From: Paludibacteraceae bacterium
Lineage (GTDB): Bacteria > Bacteroidota > Bacteroidia > Bacteroidales > Paludibacteraceae
Assembly (NCBI GenBank): GCA_017937025.1
Contig: JAGBEJ010000008.1
Location: forward strand, 1-64,000
Reading direction: 5' to 3'
DNA length: 64,000 nt
Numbering within the stretch: position 1 is the first letter of the stretch; the number at the start of each line of letters is the position of its first letter. The notes beneath the pieces are model-generated. The model was not told the DNA's origin and did not search any database. It worked only from the letters and a program-made list of their open reading frames with translations. Of this stretch, positions 1 to 9,371 are shown one piece after another. Position numbers and translations under genes: made by a program.

Positions 1-342
1 GTTGACAAATGTGACTTCTACGTCAGCGTGTTGCGGTTGATTGACTTTGCGTGCCACATAGTCGGCGGCAGATGGAGAGCTGACAAAACGAATGCGGCCG
101 TGAATACATCTGAACGATGTCGATATGCCGCCGGAAACGACGGTAGCACCTGGATAGTATTGAAGCCTCACCTCATAGTTCGCTTTGAAATCGGCAGTAG
201 ATATTTTTTTCCTATCCCCGTTTTTGAATCTCACAATGGTACTGTCCGGCCAAGAGTCAGCAGCTACAACAATAATCTTCTTTGACTTGCTGAAACAAGC
301 CAAAGACACCAGAAGCAAAGAAAACAGCAATAACCTTTTCAT
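1..342 (-). CDS. Secreted protein of unknown function, paralog A (3' end outside window)
   Basis: Reading from an ATG at 342 back to the window edge gives 114 codons without a stop, so the C-terminus is missing. The N-terminus (MKRLLLFSLLLVSLACFSK) is a signal peptide; the Cys after SLA could be lipidated, but the lipobox is poor. It is clearly paralogous to the gene at 892-1341: both share a KK-I motif, DS..V.FK(N/D)G, ANYEVRLQY-PG-TVVSG and a later ADYV. No known domain was recognised. The leader just upstream is also shared with the paralog, so gene and control region were duplicated together. Confidence 0.8.
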   Translation of the reverse strand, partial: MKRLLLFSLLLVSLACFSKSKKIIVVAADSWPDSTIVRFKNGDRKKISTADFKANYEVRLQYYPGATVVSGGISTSFRCIHGRIRFVSSPSAADYVARKVNQPQHADVEVTFVN

Positions 343-350
343 ATAGCAAT

Positions 351-414
351 ATGTTTTATCTGACAAGTTATATTATAATCACTCTTCAGGATGGTCGCCG
401 TCTGCGTGTCAGAC
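351..414 (-). promoter_or_regulatory. Conserved leader, copy A
   Basis: The 64 bases just upstream of paralog A align without gaps to 1351-1414 upstream of paralog B, with about 55 identities by my count. On the minus strand it carries CTGAC(a/g)CGCAGACGGCGACC, then CTTGTCAGATAAAACATATT before the start codon. CTGAC and GTCAG are complementary and could close a leader structure. Function unknown; a cis-regulatory RNA is an inference. Confidence 0.5.
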
Positions 415-464
415 CTTACTCCGTCAAGTGGAAAAGGTCGGTATTTCATAACTTTTCCGAAAGG

Positions 465-549
465 TAGTAAAGAAAACGAAAGAGAATGACTAAAAGTGGG
501 CCGATTGGGTAGCCTCCCATGTGGTCGAACACTAATAATCATTCTCTTG
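465..549 (-). ncRNA. Candidate structured RNA or long leader upstream of paralog A
   Basis: It starts just downstream of a TATGTTTG box. The segment is closed by AGAGAATGA (near 546-538) pairing with TCATTCTCT (near 490-482), with an inner AGTG/CACT pair and a TGGG-CCCA hairpin. The 3' side continues into a U-rich tract (TTCGTTTTCTTT), so it may end as a free RNA or run on as the leader of paralog A. No Rfam family was recognised. Confidence 0.3.
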
Positions 550-555
550 TATGCG

Positions 556-563
556 CAAACATA
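556..563 (-). promoter_or_regulatory. Bacteroidota -7 box (TATGTTTG) for paralog A leader
   Basis: TATGTTTG on the minus strand fits TAnnTTTG; the same octamer precedes paralog B. No clear TTTG lies 19-22 bases upstream. Confidence 0.45.
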
Positions 564-592
564 CGAATAAGTTTTTAAATAACGATTAAACG

Positions 593-820
593 ATGAATAA
601 AAACAGAGAAAAACATCGGCGCGGTGTAACGCACTATAACCTTTACGAGTGGAGGCACAAGGGGCACATCTATGAAGTAAAGATGGAAGTCAACAAACGA
701 GGGTATGAGAGTCTGTACTGGTTGAAAAAGAAAAAGAATAATCTCCCAAAGTTCCCGCAAGGGCATAACGCCCACTTTTCGGCATTCATTGAAAGAGATT
801 ATTCTTTGCCACAAAGATAA
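593..820 (+). CDS. Small basic hypothetical protein (75 aa)
   Basis: ATG to stop, 75 residues, rich in Lys, Arg, His, Tyr and Trp, with no signal peptide or recognised domain. It is divergent from paralog A and convergent with paralog B. The minus strand here also has a 79-aa ORF, so one must be a shadow; I prefer this one because its composition looks more like a soluble protein. There is no TAnnTTTG box just upstream. It could be non-coding. Confidence 0.35.
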   Translation: MNKNREKHRRGVTHYNLYEWRHKGHIYEVKMEVNKRGYESLYWLKKKKNNLPKFPQGHNAHFSAFIERDYSLPQR

Positions 821-865
821 AATAAGTTTAATAAAGACAAGTGATTATGGAAGAAAAATAGAAAT

Positions 866-889
866 CAGCGACTACGTCGAGACGCTGGA
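866..889 (-). terminator. Weak hairpin after paralog B
   Basis: AGCG(a)CT / AG(a)CGCT hairpin with one mismatch, followed on the minus strand by a T-rich tract, just after the stop of the 892-1341 gene. Confidence 0.3.
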
Positions 890-891
890 GT

Positions 892-1341
892 TTATCTGAT
901 GATGCGGACTTTGTAGTCGTAGTTGGAAACGTCTTTGGATATATAGACCTTGTGGTCAGCATAACCTCGATCCGTAGTTATCTGCCACTCGTCACAGCCC
1001 ATAGATGAACGGTTGACGATACGCATGGTGCAATCGTAGTCGTTGCGTGTCGTCTCCCGGATGACATAGTCGGCATCGTATTTTGAATCGGTCAGGAAGA
1101 TGACACCGCCAAGACACGGAGCTTCGGAAGTACCAGAAACGACGGTGCCGCCAGGAAAGTACTGAAGCCTCACTTCATAGTTCTCATAGAAATCTTCTGT
1201 AGAAATGTTTTTAGAGGAACCATCCTTAAAAGTAACCCATGTACTGTCTGGACCGATGAGCGCGCCCTTGACTATCTTCTTGGGTTTGGCGTACAGGGAT
1301 ATGGAAATAAAAAACAACAGAACAACGACAATATTTTTCAT
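892..1341 (-). CDS. Secreted protein of unknown function, paralog B
   Basis: 149 residues: an N-terminal signal peptide (MKNIVVVLLFFISISLYAK) then a mature part sharing FKDGSSKNIST, ENYEVRLQYFPGGTVVSG and DADYVIRE with paralog A. The start was chosen at 1341, which aligns with the paralog A start; an ATG two codons earlier (1347) is possible. Conserved cysteines (APCLGG, DYDCTM, GCDEW) suggest disulfides in the periplasm or outside. Function unknown; not recognised as any named family. It has its own promoter at 1434-1463 and shares its 5' leader with paralog A. Confidence 0.8.
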   Translation of the reverse strand: MKNIVVVLLFFISISLYAKPKKIVKGALIGPDSTWVTFKDGSSKNISTEDFYENYEVRLQYFPGGTVVSGTSEAPCLGGVIFLTDSKYDADYVIRETTRNDYDCTMRIVNRSSMGCDEWQITTDRGYADHKVYISKDVSNYDYKVRIIR

Positions 1342-1350
1342 AGTCATAAT

Positions 1351-1414
1351 ATGTTTTATCTGACAAGCGATATTATTATTAATCTGCAGGACGGTCGCCG
1401 TCTGCGCGTCAGAG
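1351..1414 (-). promoter_or_regulatory. Conserved leader, copy B
   Basis: Second copy of the 64-base leader described at 351-414. It lies in the presumed 5' untranslated region, between the promoter at 1434-1463 and the start codon of paralog B. Confidence 0.5.
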
Positions 1415-1433
1415 CAGCAATATCCTGACATTG

Positions 1434-1463
1434 CAAACATATGAACTTTTTTATAAAAGCAAA
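1434..1463 (-). promoter_or_regulatory. Promoter of paralog B (TTTG-N18-TATGTTTG)
   Basis: On the minus strand TTTG (1463-1460) and TATGTTTG (1441-1434) are 18 bases apart, close to the Bacteroidota -33/-7 consensus. The TTTG is part of the T-run of the terminator at 1457-1490. Confidence 0.6.
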
Positions 1464-1490
1464 AAACTGGCTGGAGTAGTCCAGCCAGTT
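1457..1490 (-). terminator. Intrinsic terminator of candidate small RNA
   Basis: Perfect 11-bp stem AACTGGCTGGA/TCCAGCCAGTT with a GTAG (plus-strand) loop, followed on the minus strand by TTTTTTG. Confidence 0.7.
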
Positions 1491-1540
1491 CAGATAGCGA
1501 ACCTCATTTCTGACTGTTGCCATCTCCGTCAATTGAATGA
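1458..1540 (-). ncRNA. Candidate ~80-nt small RNA with own promoter and terminator
   Basis: A TATATTTG box (1553-1546) predicts a start near 1540, and a strong intrinsic terminator (stem AACTGGCTGGA/TCCAGCCAGTT, 1465-1490, then a T-run) ends it. Between them are short complementary pairs (TGAC/GTCA, TCAGA/TCTGA) and no convincing ORF. The layout of promoter, short structured segment and terminator fits a free small RNA. Family not recognised. Confidence 0.45.
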
Positions 1541-1545
1541 CAGGG

Positions 1546-1553
1546 CAAATATA
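1546..1553 (-). promoter_or_regulatory. -7 box (TATATTTG) of candidate small RNA
   Basis: Exact TAnnTTTG match about 6 bases before the predicted start of the 1458-1540 RNA. No good TTTG upstream. Confidence 0.4.
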
Positions 1554-1649
1554 AGCATTGTATTGAATAAATACGTGTTACGATCAGCGTTCGCGATTCT
1601 CAAATCCTTAAATACATGAAAAATAATAACAAGGTAGCCTTATTGTGAC

Positions 1650-1657
1650 TATCTTTG
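1650..1657 (+). promoter_or_regulatory. -7 box (TATCTTTG) of the thiamin operon
   Basis: Exact TAnnTTTG match about 20 bases before the TPP aptamer, so the transcript would start just ahead of the riboswitch. Confidence 0.6.
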
Positions 1658-1676
1658 CCATCGTGTTTTGAGAAGA

Positions 1677-1766
1677 AAGGGGTGCTGGCATCGCGCTTTT
1701 TCGTGGCGGATGCAGGGCTGAGATTATACCCAAAGAACCTGATGCAGATAATGCTGCCGTAGGAAA
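1677..1766 (+). ncRNA. TPP riboswitch (THI box)
   Basis: The conserved core is present in order: GGGGTGC, a variable P3 arm (GCATCGCG...GGATGC), GGGCTGAGATTATACCC, then GAACCTGATGCAGATAATG and GCCGTAGGAA. This is the thiamin pyrophosphate aptamer, upstream of thiS. Binding of TPP would lower expression of the operon. Confidence 0.95.
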
Positions 1767-1920
1767 AAAGAACAGCCGCAGTTTTCGGGCTGGCTTCAAA
1801 GTCTGGATATAGTCAAAACGCATAATCACAAAACCTCATTCACCAACTCATGCACAGCCAAAGTAATATGCGCTTTGGTGGAGTTTATTTTGCTAATACT
1901 TAAACAAATATATCTATTGT
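1767..1920 (+). promoter_or_regulatory. Expression platform between TPP aptamer and thiS
   Basis: No ORF. A hairpin AGCCG/CGGGCT lies near 1774-1793, and CCAAAG (1858-1863) can pair with CTTTGG (1873-1878). An upstream CACCA could compete for TGGTG, giving alternative folds before the thiS start. No clear T-run follows, so the mode of control is unclear. Confidence 0.4.
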
Positions 1921-2121
1921 ATGAAAGTAAAGGTTAATGGCAAGGAACGCGAGTTGAGCGAAGGGGCGAGCGTGAAAGACCTGCTGACCTCAATGGGGCT
2001 CGGCGAGGACGGAATAGCAGTGGCTCGCAACAACAAACTCGTGTCTAAAAACGACTGGGAGACAACCGCAGTTTCCGAGGGCGACGAGTATATAATAATA
2101 AACGCCGCTTACGGAGGTTAA
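1921..2121 (+). CDS. thiS: Sulfur carrier protein ThiS
   Basis: 66 residues, ubiquitin-like, ending in the diagnostic C-terminal Gly-Gly (NAAYGG). The C-terminal carboxylate becomes a thiocarboxylate and donates sulfur to the thiazole ring in the ThiG reaction. It is the first gene after the TPP riboswitch and 29 bases ahead of thiE. The adenylyltransferase ThiF that activates it is not in this window. Length and the GG end fit the family well. Confidence 0.95.
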   Translation: MKVKVNGKERELSEGASVKDLLTSMGLGEDGIAVARNNKLVSKNDWETTAVSEGDEYIIINAAYGG

Positions 2122-2150
2122 CAATCTGCATAAAAGAAAGATAAGTATCT

Positions 2151-2801
2151 ATGGTTAAAGTAGATTATGATGCGTTCCGTTTTCAGTTCATAACCCACGA
2201 CAACGGCAAGATAGGATACCTGGACGGAGCCAAGGCGGCTCTGCAAGGCGGCTGCCGATGGATACAGCTGAGAATGAAGGGCGCGACGAGAAACGAGATA
2301 CTCGCCGTGGGCAAGGAGCTGAAGAAGCTCTGCAAGGAGCACAACGCCATCCTGATAATAGACGACAAGGTGGAGATATGCTACGAGCTGAAGGCCGACG
2401 GAGTGCACCTCGGCAAGAACGACATGAGAGTGGAAGACGCGCGCAGCATACTGGGCACCAACTACATAATAGGCGCCACATGCCACGACGCCGACGAGAT
2501 AGCGCAAGCCGACGAGGACTGGGCTGACTATGCCGGCGTAGGTCCGTTCAAGTTCACCACGACGAAGGAGAAACTCAACACCGTCATCGGTCTGGAGGGA
2601 TACAAGAAAATATACAAAGACTGCTGGGAGAGCGGCGCCACGCTGCCCAAGGTGGCGATAGGCGGCATAACAGCCGACGATGTGCCTCCGATACTGGCGA
2701 CCGGCATGGACGGAGTGGCGGTGTCCGGCGAGATACTCAACGCCCACGACCCAGTGGAGAAGACAAGGGAAATCCTGAAGAAATTCGAAAGAAACAAGTA
2801 A
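2151..2801 (+). CDS. thiE: Thiamine-phosphate synthase ThiE
   Basis: 216 residues, a TIM-barrel enzyme that joins HMP-pyrophosphate and thiazole phosphate to give thiamin phosphate. Motifs in order: QLRMK (39-43), DD (71-72), GVHLGKNDM (84-92), the phosphate loop GPFKFTTTK (131-139), IGGIT (170-174) and DGVAVSGEI (187-195). It sits between thiS and thiG in the riboswitch-controlled operon. Length is typical. No ThiD domain is fused, so HMP kinase must be encoded elsewhere. Confidence 0.95.
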   Translation: MVKVDYDAFRFQFITHDNGKIGYLDGAKAALQGGCRWIQLRMKGATRNEILAVGKELKKLCKEHNAILIIDDKVEICYELKADGVHLGKNDMRVEDARSILGTNYIIGATCHDADEIAQADEDWADYAGVGPFKFTTTKEKLNTVIGLEGYKKIYKDCWESGATLPKVAIGGITADDVPPILATGMDGVAVSGEILNAHDPVEKTREILKKFERNK

Positions 2802-2819
2802 CACAAATAAAAACAAACA

Positions 2820-3593
2820 ATGGAAAAACTGAAAATCGCTGGAGTGGAGTTCAACTCCAGACTGTTCCTCGGAACAGGAAAGTTCTCGAGCAACGAGAAC
2901 ATGCGCAAGTCGATAGAAGCCAGCGGCACAGAGATGGTGACCGTGGCAATGAAGCGCATCGACACCAAGGAGCCTGCCACCGACGACATGCTCAACCACA
3001 TAAAGAACAAGAACATACGCCTGCTGCCTAACACGTCGGGCGTGAGAACAGCCGAGGAAGCCGTGCTCGCCGCACAGCTGAGCCGCGAGGCGTTCGGCAC
3101 AAACTGGCTGAAGCTGGAGATACACCCGGACCCAAGATACCTGCTGCCTGACCCTATAGAGACACTCAAGGCCACCGAGCAGCTCGTGAAGATGGGATTC
3201 GTGGTACTGCCATACTGCCAAGCCGACCCAGTGCTCTGCAAGCGACTCGCCGAGGCAGGAGCAGCCACAGTGATGCCTCTCGCCGCACCGATAGGCACAA
3301 ACAAGGGACTCAAGACAACCGAGTTCCTGAACATCATAATAGAAGAAGCGACAGTGCCAGTGGTGGTTGACGCCGGAATAGGCGCGCCAAGCCATGCCGC
3401 TGCGGCAATGGAGCTCGGAGCCGACGCTGTGCTGGTGAACACAGCCGTAGCAGTGGCAAGCAACCCAGAGGAGATGGCGATAGCCTTCAAGGAGGCTACA
3501 ATAGCCGGCCGCCGCGCCTACGAGGCAGGACTCGGCAGCATAAGCGACTACGCCGAGGCATCTTCGCCACTCACCGCATTCCTTAATGATTAA
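2820..3593 (+). CDS. thiG: Thiazole synthase ThiG
   Basis: 257 residues. ThiG forms thiazole phosphate from deoxyxylulose phosphate, dehydroglycine and ThiS thiocarboxylate. The lysine expected to form the imine with the sugar is K98 in NWLKLE. The C-terminal half holds the TIM-barrel phosphate-binding motifs ([26 protein letters not shown]). It is 18 bases after thiE. With ThiH (tyrosine lyase) supplying dehydroglycine, the operon uses the anaerobic thiazole route. Confidence 0.96.
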   Translation: MEKLKIAGVEFNSRLFLGTGKFSSNENMRKSIEASGTEMVTVAMKRIDTKEPATDDMLNHIKNKNIRLLPNTSGVRTAEEAVLAAQLSREAFGTNWLKLEIHPDPRYLLPDPIETLKATEQLVKMGFVVLPYCQADPVLCKRLAEAGAATVMPLAAPIGTNKGLKTTEFLNIIIEEATVPVVVDAGIGAPSHAAAAMELGADAVLVNTAVAVASNPEEMAIAFKEATIAGRRAYEAGLGSISDYAEASSPLTAFLND

Positions 3594-5312
<1,719 letters not shown>

Positions 5313-5342
5313 ATAAACAAGTCTTAAGAAAGGAATAGCAAA

Positions 5343-6455
5343 ATGTTTTCAGACATAATAGCAAACATTCCGTGGAACGAGACCACGGAGAAGATAATGA
5401 GCAAGACCGAAAGCGACGTGCTGCGCGCCTTGTCAAAGAAAAGATGCGATGTTGACGACCTGATGGCCCTCATATCGCCAGCCGCCGAGCCTTATCTCGA
5501 GGTCATGGCGCGCCTGAGCCAGAAATACACGCTCGAGAGATTCGGCAAGACCATGCAGATGTTCATCCCGATGTACATGACCAACTCATGCACCAACTCG
5601 TGCGTTTACTGCGGATTCCACGTTGCCAACAAGATGAAGCGCACCGTGCTGAATCTGGAGCAGATAGAGGAGGAGTACAAGGCGATAAAGAAGCTCTCTC
5701 CGTTCGACAACATTCTGCTGCTGACAGGCGAGAATCCAGCCGTGGCGGACACTGAGTACATAGCCAGAGCCATAGAGCTGGCGCGCAACTACTTCGCCAA
5801 CATCAAGATAGAGGTGATGCCGCTCTCGACAGAAGATTACGCTTACCTCACGACCAAGGGACTGAACGGCGTTATATGCTTCCAGGAAACATACAACAAG
5901 GACCGCTACAAGGTCTATCATCCGAGAGGCATGAAGTCCAACTACGAGTGGCGACTCAACGGCTACGACCGCATGGGCATGGCCGGAGTGCATTCCATCG
6001 GCATGGGCGCGCTCATCGGACTGGAGGACTGGAGAACCGAGGTCACAATGATGGCGCACCATCTGCGTTACTTGGAGAAGACTTATTGGAAGACGAAGTA
6101 CAGCGTCAACTTCCCTCGTATGCGTCCGAGCGAGAACGGCGGTTTCCAGCCTAACGTCATAATGTCCGACAGAGAACTGGCGCAGGTGACATTCGCGTTC
6201 CGCATCTTCGACCACGACGTGGACATAAGCTACTCGACACGCGAGCCGAAGGAGATACGCGACAACATGGCGACGCTGGGAGTGACCACCATGTCGGCCG
6301 AGAGCCACACCGAGCCGGGCGGCTACAGCCATCCGCACTGCGCTGTGGAGCAGTTCGAGGTGAGCGACGCGCGCAAGGCCGTCGATGTGGCAGCCGACCT
6401 GAGGAAGATAGGCCGCGAGCCTGTCTGGAAGGACTGGGACGACGTGATGAACTGA
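5343..6455 (+). CDS. thiH: 2-iminoacetate synthase (tyrosine lyase) ThiH
   Basis: 370 residues. Radical-SAM tyrosine lyase that makes dehydroglycine for ThiG, with p-cresol as by-product. The cluster motif CX3CX2C is C83, C87 and C90 in CTNSCVYC. Downstream are MPLSTEDY, QETYNKDRY and YSVNFPRMRP, typical of ThiH. Last gene of the thi operon, 30 bases after thiC and followed by a hairpin. Use of ThiH rather than glycine oxidase fits an anaerobic lifestyle. Confidence 0.97.
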   Translation: MFSDIIANIPWNETTEKIMSKTESDVLRALSKKRCDVDDLMALISPAAEPYLEVMARLSQKYTLERFGKTMQMFIPMYMTNSCTNSCVYCGFHVANKMKRTVLNLEQIEEEYKAIKKLSPFDNILLLTGENPAVADTEYIARAIELARNYFANIKIEVMPLSTEDYAYLTTKGLNGVICFQETYNKDRYKVYHPRGMKSNYEWRLNGYDRMGMAGVHSIGMGALIGLEDWRTEVTMMAHHLRYLEKTYWKTKYSVNFPRMRPSENGGFQPNVIMSDRELAQVTFAFRIFDHDVDISYSTREPKEIRDNMATLGVTTMSAESHTEPGGYSHPHCAVEQFEVSDARKAVDVAADLRKIGREPVWKDWDDVMN

Positions 6456-6473
6456 TTAGATTTTATAAACACA

Positions 6474-6503
6474 GAAGGGGCGCGCAACTGCGCCTCTTTC
6501 TAT
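6474..6503 (+). terminator. Terminator of the thi operon
   Basis: GGGGCGC / GCGCCTC hairpin (one G-T pair) with loop GCAACT, followed by TTTCT, directly after thiH. Confidence 0.65.
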
Positions 6504-6514
6504 TGAAATATTCC

Positions 6515-6522
6515 TACATTTG
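6515..6522 (+). promoter_or_regulatory. -7 box (TACATTTG) of the AmpG-like transporter
   Basis: Exact TAnnTTTG match only 5 bases before the ATG at 6528. Transcription would start at or just before that codon, which questions which ATG is used. Confidence 0.55.
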
Positions 6523-6527
6523 TATTC

Positions 6528-7781
6528 ATGAGCAACAACGTAACCAAGGGAAGCATGGCTCAAGGATGGAGCTGGATTCCGACATTGTACTTCGCAGAAG
6601 GTCTGCCTTATATTTTAGTCATGACAGTCTCTGTCATCATGTTCAAGAACCTCGGTATGTCGAATACCGACACAGCCCTTTACACATCCTGGCTTTACCT
6701 GCCTTGGGTAATCAAGCCGTTCTGGAGCCCGTTCGTCGATCTGCTCGGCACAAAGCGCGTCTGGATAGTGGCTATGCAGCTGCTCATAGGCGCAGGACTT
6801 GCCGGCGTGGCGTTCTCGGTCTCGACTGACTACTGGGTCGCAGGCTCGCTCTCGTTCCTCTGGCTCATGGCATTCGCAAGCGCTACGCACGACATCTCTG
6901 CCGACGGATTCTACATGCTCGGACTGAACAACGAGCAGCAGTCGTTCTTCGTAGGCATAAGGAACACGTTCTACCGTATCGCCATAGTCTTCGCGCAGGG
7001 CGTTTTGGTTATGGCAGCCGGATTCATGAGCAATCACTTCGGTGACGTGGCTTACGCATGGAGCCTGACGTTCTACATAGCCGCCGCGCTTCTCATAGCC
7101 CTTGCGCTATACCATTACTTCGTGCTGCCAAATCCGTCGGAGGACGTGAAGCGCAGTTTCAGCATGAAGCAGCTGGGCGAGTTGTTCAAAACGTTCTTCA
7201 CACAGAAGGGCATACTTCTGAGCCTTGCGTTCATTCTGCTGTACAGGCTCGGCGAGTCGCAGCTTGCCAAAATAGCCTCGCCGTTCATGCTCGACCCTTT
7301 GGACAAGGGCGGTCTCGGGCTTGCAACGGAGCAGGTCGGATTCGCTTACGGCACTGTCGGAGTGGTGTTCCTGCTGCTCGGCGGCGTGCTGGGCGGACTT
7401 GTTGTGGCTAAGCACGGACTCAAGCGCTGGCTCTGGCCTATGGTCGTGATGATGAACGTGCCGAACCTCGTATATGTCTATTTCGCTTATTTCCAGCCAG
7501 AAAACTTCGCCGTGGTCATCTCCGGCATATCGCTTGAGCAGTTCGGCTACGGATTCGGATTCACGGGATTCATGCTTTATCTGATAAAGATAAGCCAGGG
7601 AGAGTTCAAGACAGCCCATTACGCCATCTGCACCGGTTTCATGGCTCTCGGCATGATGATTCCGGGCATGTGGGCTGGAGCGGTGGAGGAGGCTCTCGGC
7701 TATCAGCAGTTCTTCATCTGGGTATGCCTTTGCACAATACCGGGATTCATTTTGACATATTTCATAAGCAAAAGAATATAA
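6528..7781 (+). CDS. AmpG-like major facilitator superfamily transporter
   Basis: 417 residues and about 12 hydrophobic segments. The N-terminal WIPTLYFAEGLPY and the loop THDISADGFYMLGL are typical of AmpG/SLC33-type permeases, which import muropeptides or related molecules. Substrate here is unproven. The ORF opens at 6528, but the promoter box is so close that this ATG would be essentially leaderless; ATG 6555 (MAQGWSW), preceded by AAGGGA, aligns better with the family start. Single-gene unit after the thi terminator. Confidence 0.8.
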   Translation: MSNNVTKGSMAQGWSWIPTLYFAEGLPYILVMTVSVIMFKNLGMSNTDTALYTSWLYLPWVIKPFWSPFVDLLGTKRVWIVAMQLLIGAGLAGVAFSVSTDYWVAGSLSFLWLMAFASATHDISADGFYMLGLNNEQQSFFVGIRNTFYRIAIVFAQGVLVMAAGFMSNHFGDVAYAWSLTFYIAAALLIALALYHYFVLPNPSEDVKRSFSMKQLGELFKTFFTQKGILLSLAFILLYRLGESQLAKIASPFMLDPLDKGGLGLATEQVGFAYGTVGVVFLLLGGVLGGLVVAKHGLKRWLWPMVVMMNVPNLVYVYFAYFQPENFAVVISGISLEQFGYGFGFTGFMLYLIKISQGEFKTAHYAICTGFMALGMMIPGMWAGAVEEALGYQQFFIWVCLCTIPGFILTYFISKRI

Positions 7782-7820
7782 TCGAACATAAACAAAAAGG
7801 CATTTCTGAATCTTTTTCCT

Positions 7821-7828
7821 TAACTTTG
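7821..7828 (+). promoter_or_regulatory. -7 box (TAACTTTG) of the DUF4199-GT2-mutS gene run
   Basis: Exact TAnnTTTG match 13 bases before ATG 7842, giving a very short leader. Confidence 0.55.
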
Positions 7829-7841
7829 AAAGTTAATTACA

Positions 7842-8378
7842 ATGGACAGCGTGAACAACGATTCTAAAGCGGAAGGCATAAGACAGACCGCCATCTTCGG
7901 ACTATTCTTTGGAGCGGCCATAGCCAGCCGTTTCCTGCTGGGACTCAGGACCGACACTGTGTCGATACTCGTGTCGTTCGTGGTTCTGTTCCTCATGTTC
8001 TGGGTAATCCCTTACTGGTTCGAGAAATACCGCGCCATACGCGAGTTCAAGACCTACAAGCTTAAAATAATACTCAAGTTCTGCCTCCTGCTGTTTTTTG
8101 TGGGAGCGGTTTCGTCATCACTCGTCAAGTATTACTACTTCGAATACATGAGACCAGCCATGTTCGCCGAGATAAACGACATGGTAATGGCAGAGATGAA
8201 GAACATGAACGCGTATCCAAAGGAAATGATAGACGAGGCAATGCTTTACGTCACGGCAGCCAATTACGCTATCGTGTCGGGCGTGTTCAACCTTCTGCTG
8301 GCGTTGCCTATGGCTCTTGTGGTCCGATTCCATTTCTGGCAGAGGGAAAAGATGCTAAAGCTCACAGGCAGAGGATAA
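7842..8378 (+). CDS. DUF4199 family membrane protein
   Basis: 178 residues with four predicted membrane segments (about 18-36, 40-60, 76-95 and 140-163), a periplasmic or cytoplasmic helical stretch rich in Met, Glu and Lys between the third and fourth, and a charged tail. It matches the DUF4199 pattern seen only in Bacteroidota, where the gene typically precedes a dolichol-phosphate-mannose-synthase-like GT2 gene, as here (34-base gap). Function unknown; the pairing suggests a role with the glycosyltransferase. Confidence 0.8.
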   Translation: MDSVNNDSKAEGIRQTAIFGLFFGAAIASRFLLGLRTDTVSILVSFVVLFLMFWVIPYWFEKYRAIREFKTYKLKIILKFCLLLFFVGAVSSSLVKYYYFEYMRPAMFAEINDMVMAEMKNMNAYPKEMIDEAMLYVTAANYAIVSGVFNLLLALPMALVVRFHFWQREKMLKLTGRG

Positions 8379-8412
8379 TAACAACAAGATATAAACACCA
8401 AAAACTCATAAT

Positions 8413-9366
8413 ATGGATATTTCTATAATAGTGCCGCTGTACAACGAAGACGAGTCTTTGAACGAGCTGTACAGCTGGATAGAGCGAGTGATGAACGAGA
8501 ATAAGTTCTCTTACGAGATACTGTTCATCAACGACGGCAGCACCGACAACTCATGGAACGTGATAGAGCAGCTCAAGGCGGCTCATCCTGAAATAGTGAA
8601 GGCCATCTGCTTCAGAAGAAACTACGGCAAGTCGCCGGCTCTCTTCTGTGGGTTCGAGCGTGCGCAGGGCGATGTGGTCATCACCATGGACGCCGACCTG
8701 CAGGATTCGCCAGATGAGATACCTGAACTCTACCGCATGATAAAAGAGGACGGTTACGACCTTGTGTCTGGATGGAAGAAAGTCCGCCATGACAACAAGA
8801 TAATGAAGAACATCCCGAGCAAGCTGTACAACGCCACAGCGCGCCATATCACCGGCATCAAGCTGCACGACATGAACTGCGGACTCAAAGCCTACAAGAA
8901 CGAGGTGGTGAAGAACATCGAGGTTTACGGCGATATGCACCGCTACATTCCTTACTTGGCTAAAGAGGCGGGATTCTCGAAGATAGGCGAGAAGGCCGTG
9001 ATACACCAGAAGAGAAAGTACGGCGTGTCTAAGTTCGGACTGAACCGCTTCGTGCACGGATACCTCGACCTTCTGTCATTGTGGTTTCTCCAGAAATTCG
9101 GACGTAATCCTATGCACTTGTTCGGACTGCTCGGCTCGATAATGTTCTTCCTCGGACTGATTGCCGTGATGGTAGTGGGCGGCGTGAAGCTGAACGCAAT
9201 CCTCAACAACACTCCGGCTCCATTAGTCACTTCGTCGCCTTATTTCTACTTGGCGCTTACGACAATGATTCTCGGTGTGCAGCTCTTCGTCACAGGATTC
9301 CTCGGCGAGCTTGTGTCGAGAAACGCTGCCGGCAGAAACGATTATAAAATAAGAAAAGAAATCTAA
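8413..9366 (+). CDS. GT2 glycosyltransferase, polyprenyl-phosphate type
   Basis: 317 residues. The N-terminal two-thirds is a GT-A fold: IIVPLYNEDESL near the start, INDGSTDNS, the metal-binding DADLQDSP and the later SGWKK. Two membrane segments follow (about 235-258 and 275-300). This fits enzymes that put a sugar from a nucleotide donor onto undecaprenyl phosphate for later envelope glycosylation. Sugar specificity cannot be read from sequence. It lies between DUF4199 and a small membrane protein. Confidence 0.88.
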   Translation: MDISIIVPLYNEDESLNELYSWIERVMNENKFSYEILFINDGSTDNSWNVIEQLKAAHPEIVKAICFRRNYGKSPALFCGFERAQGDVVITMDADLQDSPDEIPELYRMIKEDGYDLVSGWKKVRHDNKIMKNIPSKLYNATARHITGIKLHDMNCGLKAYKNEVVKNIEVYGDMHRYIPYLAKEAGFSKIGEKAVIHQKRKYGVSKFGLNRFVHGYLDLLSLWFLQKFGRNPMHLFGLLGSIMFFLGLIAVMVVGGVKLNAILNNTPAPLVTSSPYFYLALTTMILGVQLFVTGFLGELVSRNAAGRNDYKIRKEI

Positions 9367-9371
9367 GGAAA

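Noticed and set aside
28..285. 85-aa plus-strand ORF at the left edge
   Set aside because: It is antisense to the paralog A gene, which has a signal peptide and a clear paralog.
1608..1829. 73-aa minus-strand ORF
   Set aside because: Overlaps the TPP riboswitch on the opposite strand and has no protein-like features.
2118..3395. 425-aa minus-strand ORF opposite thiE and thiG
   Set aside because: Antisense shadow; repetitive His/Leu/Val composition, no motifs, covers two certain genes. The same applies to the other long antisense ORFs in the thi, mutS, glmS, carAB and patatin genes.
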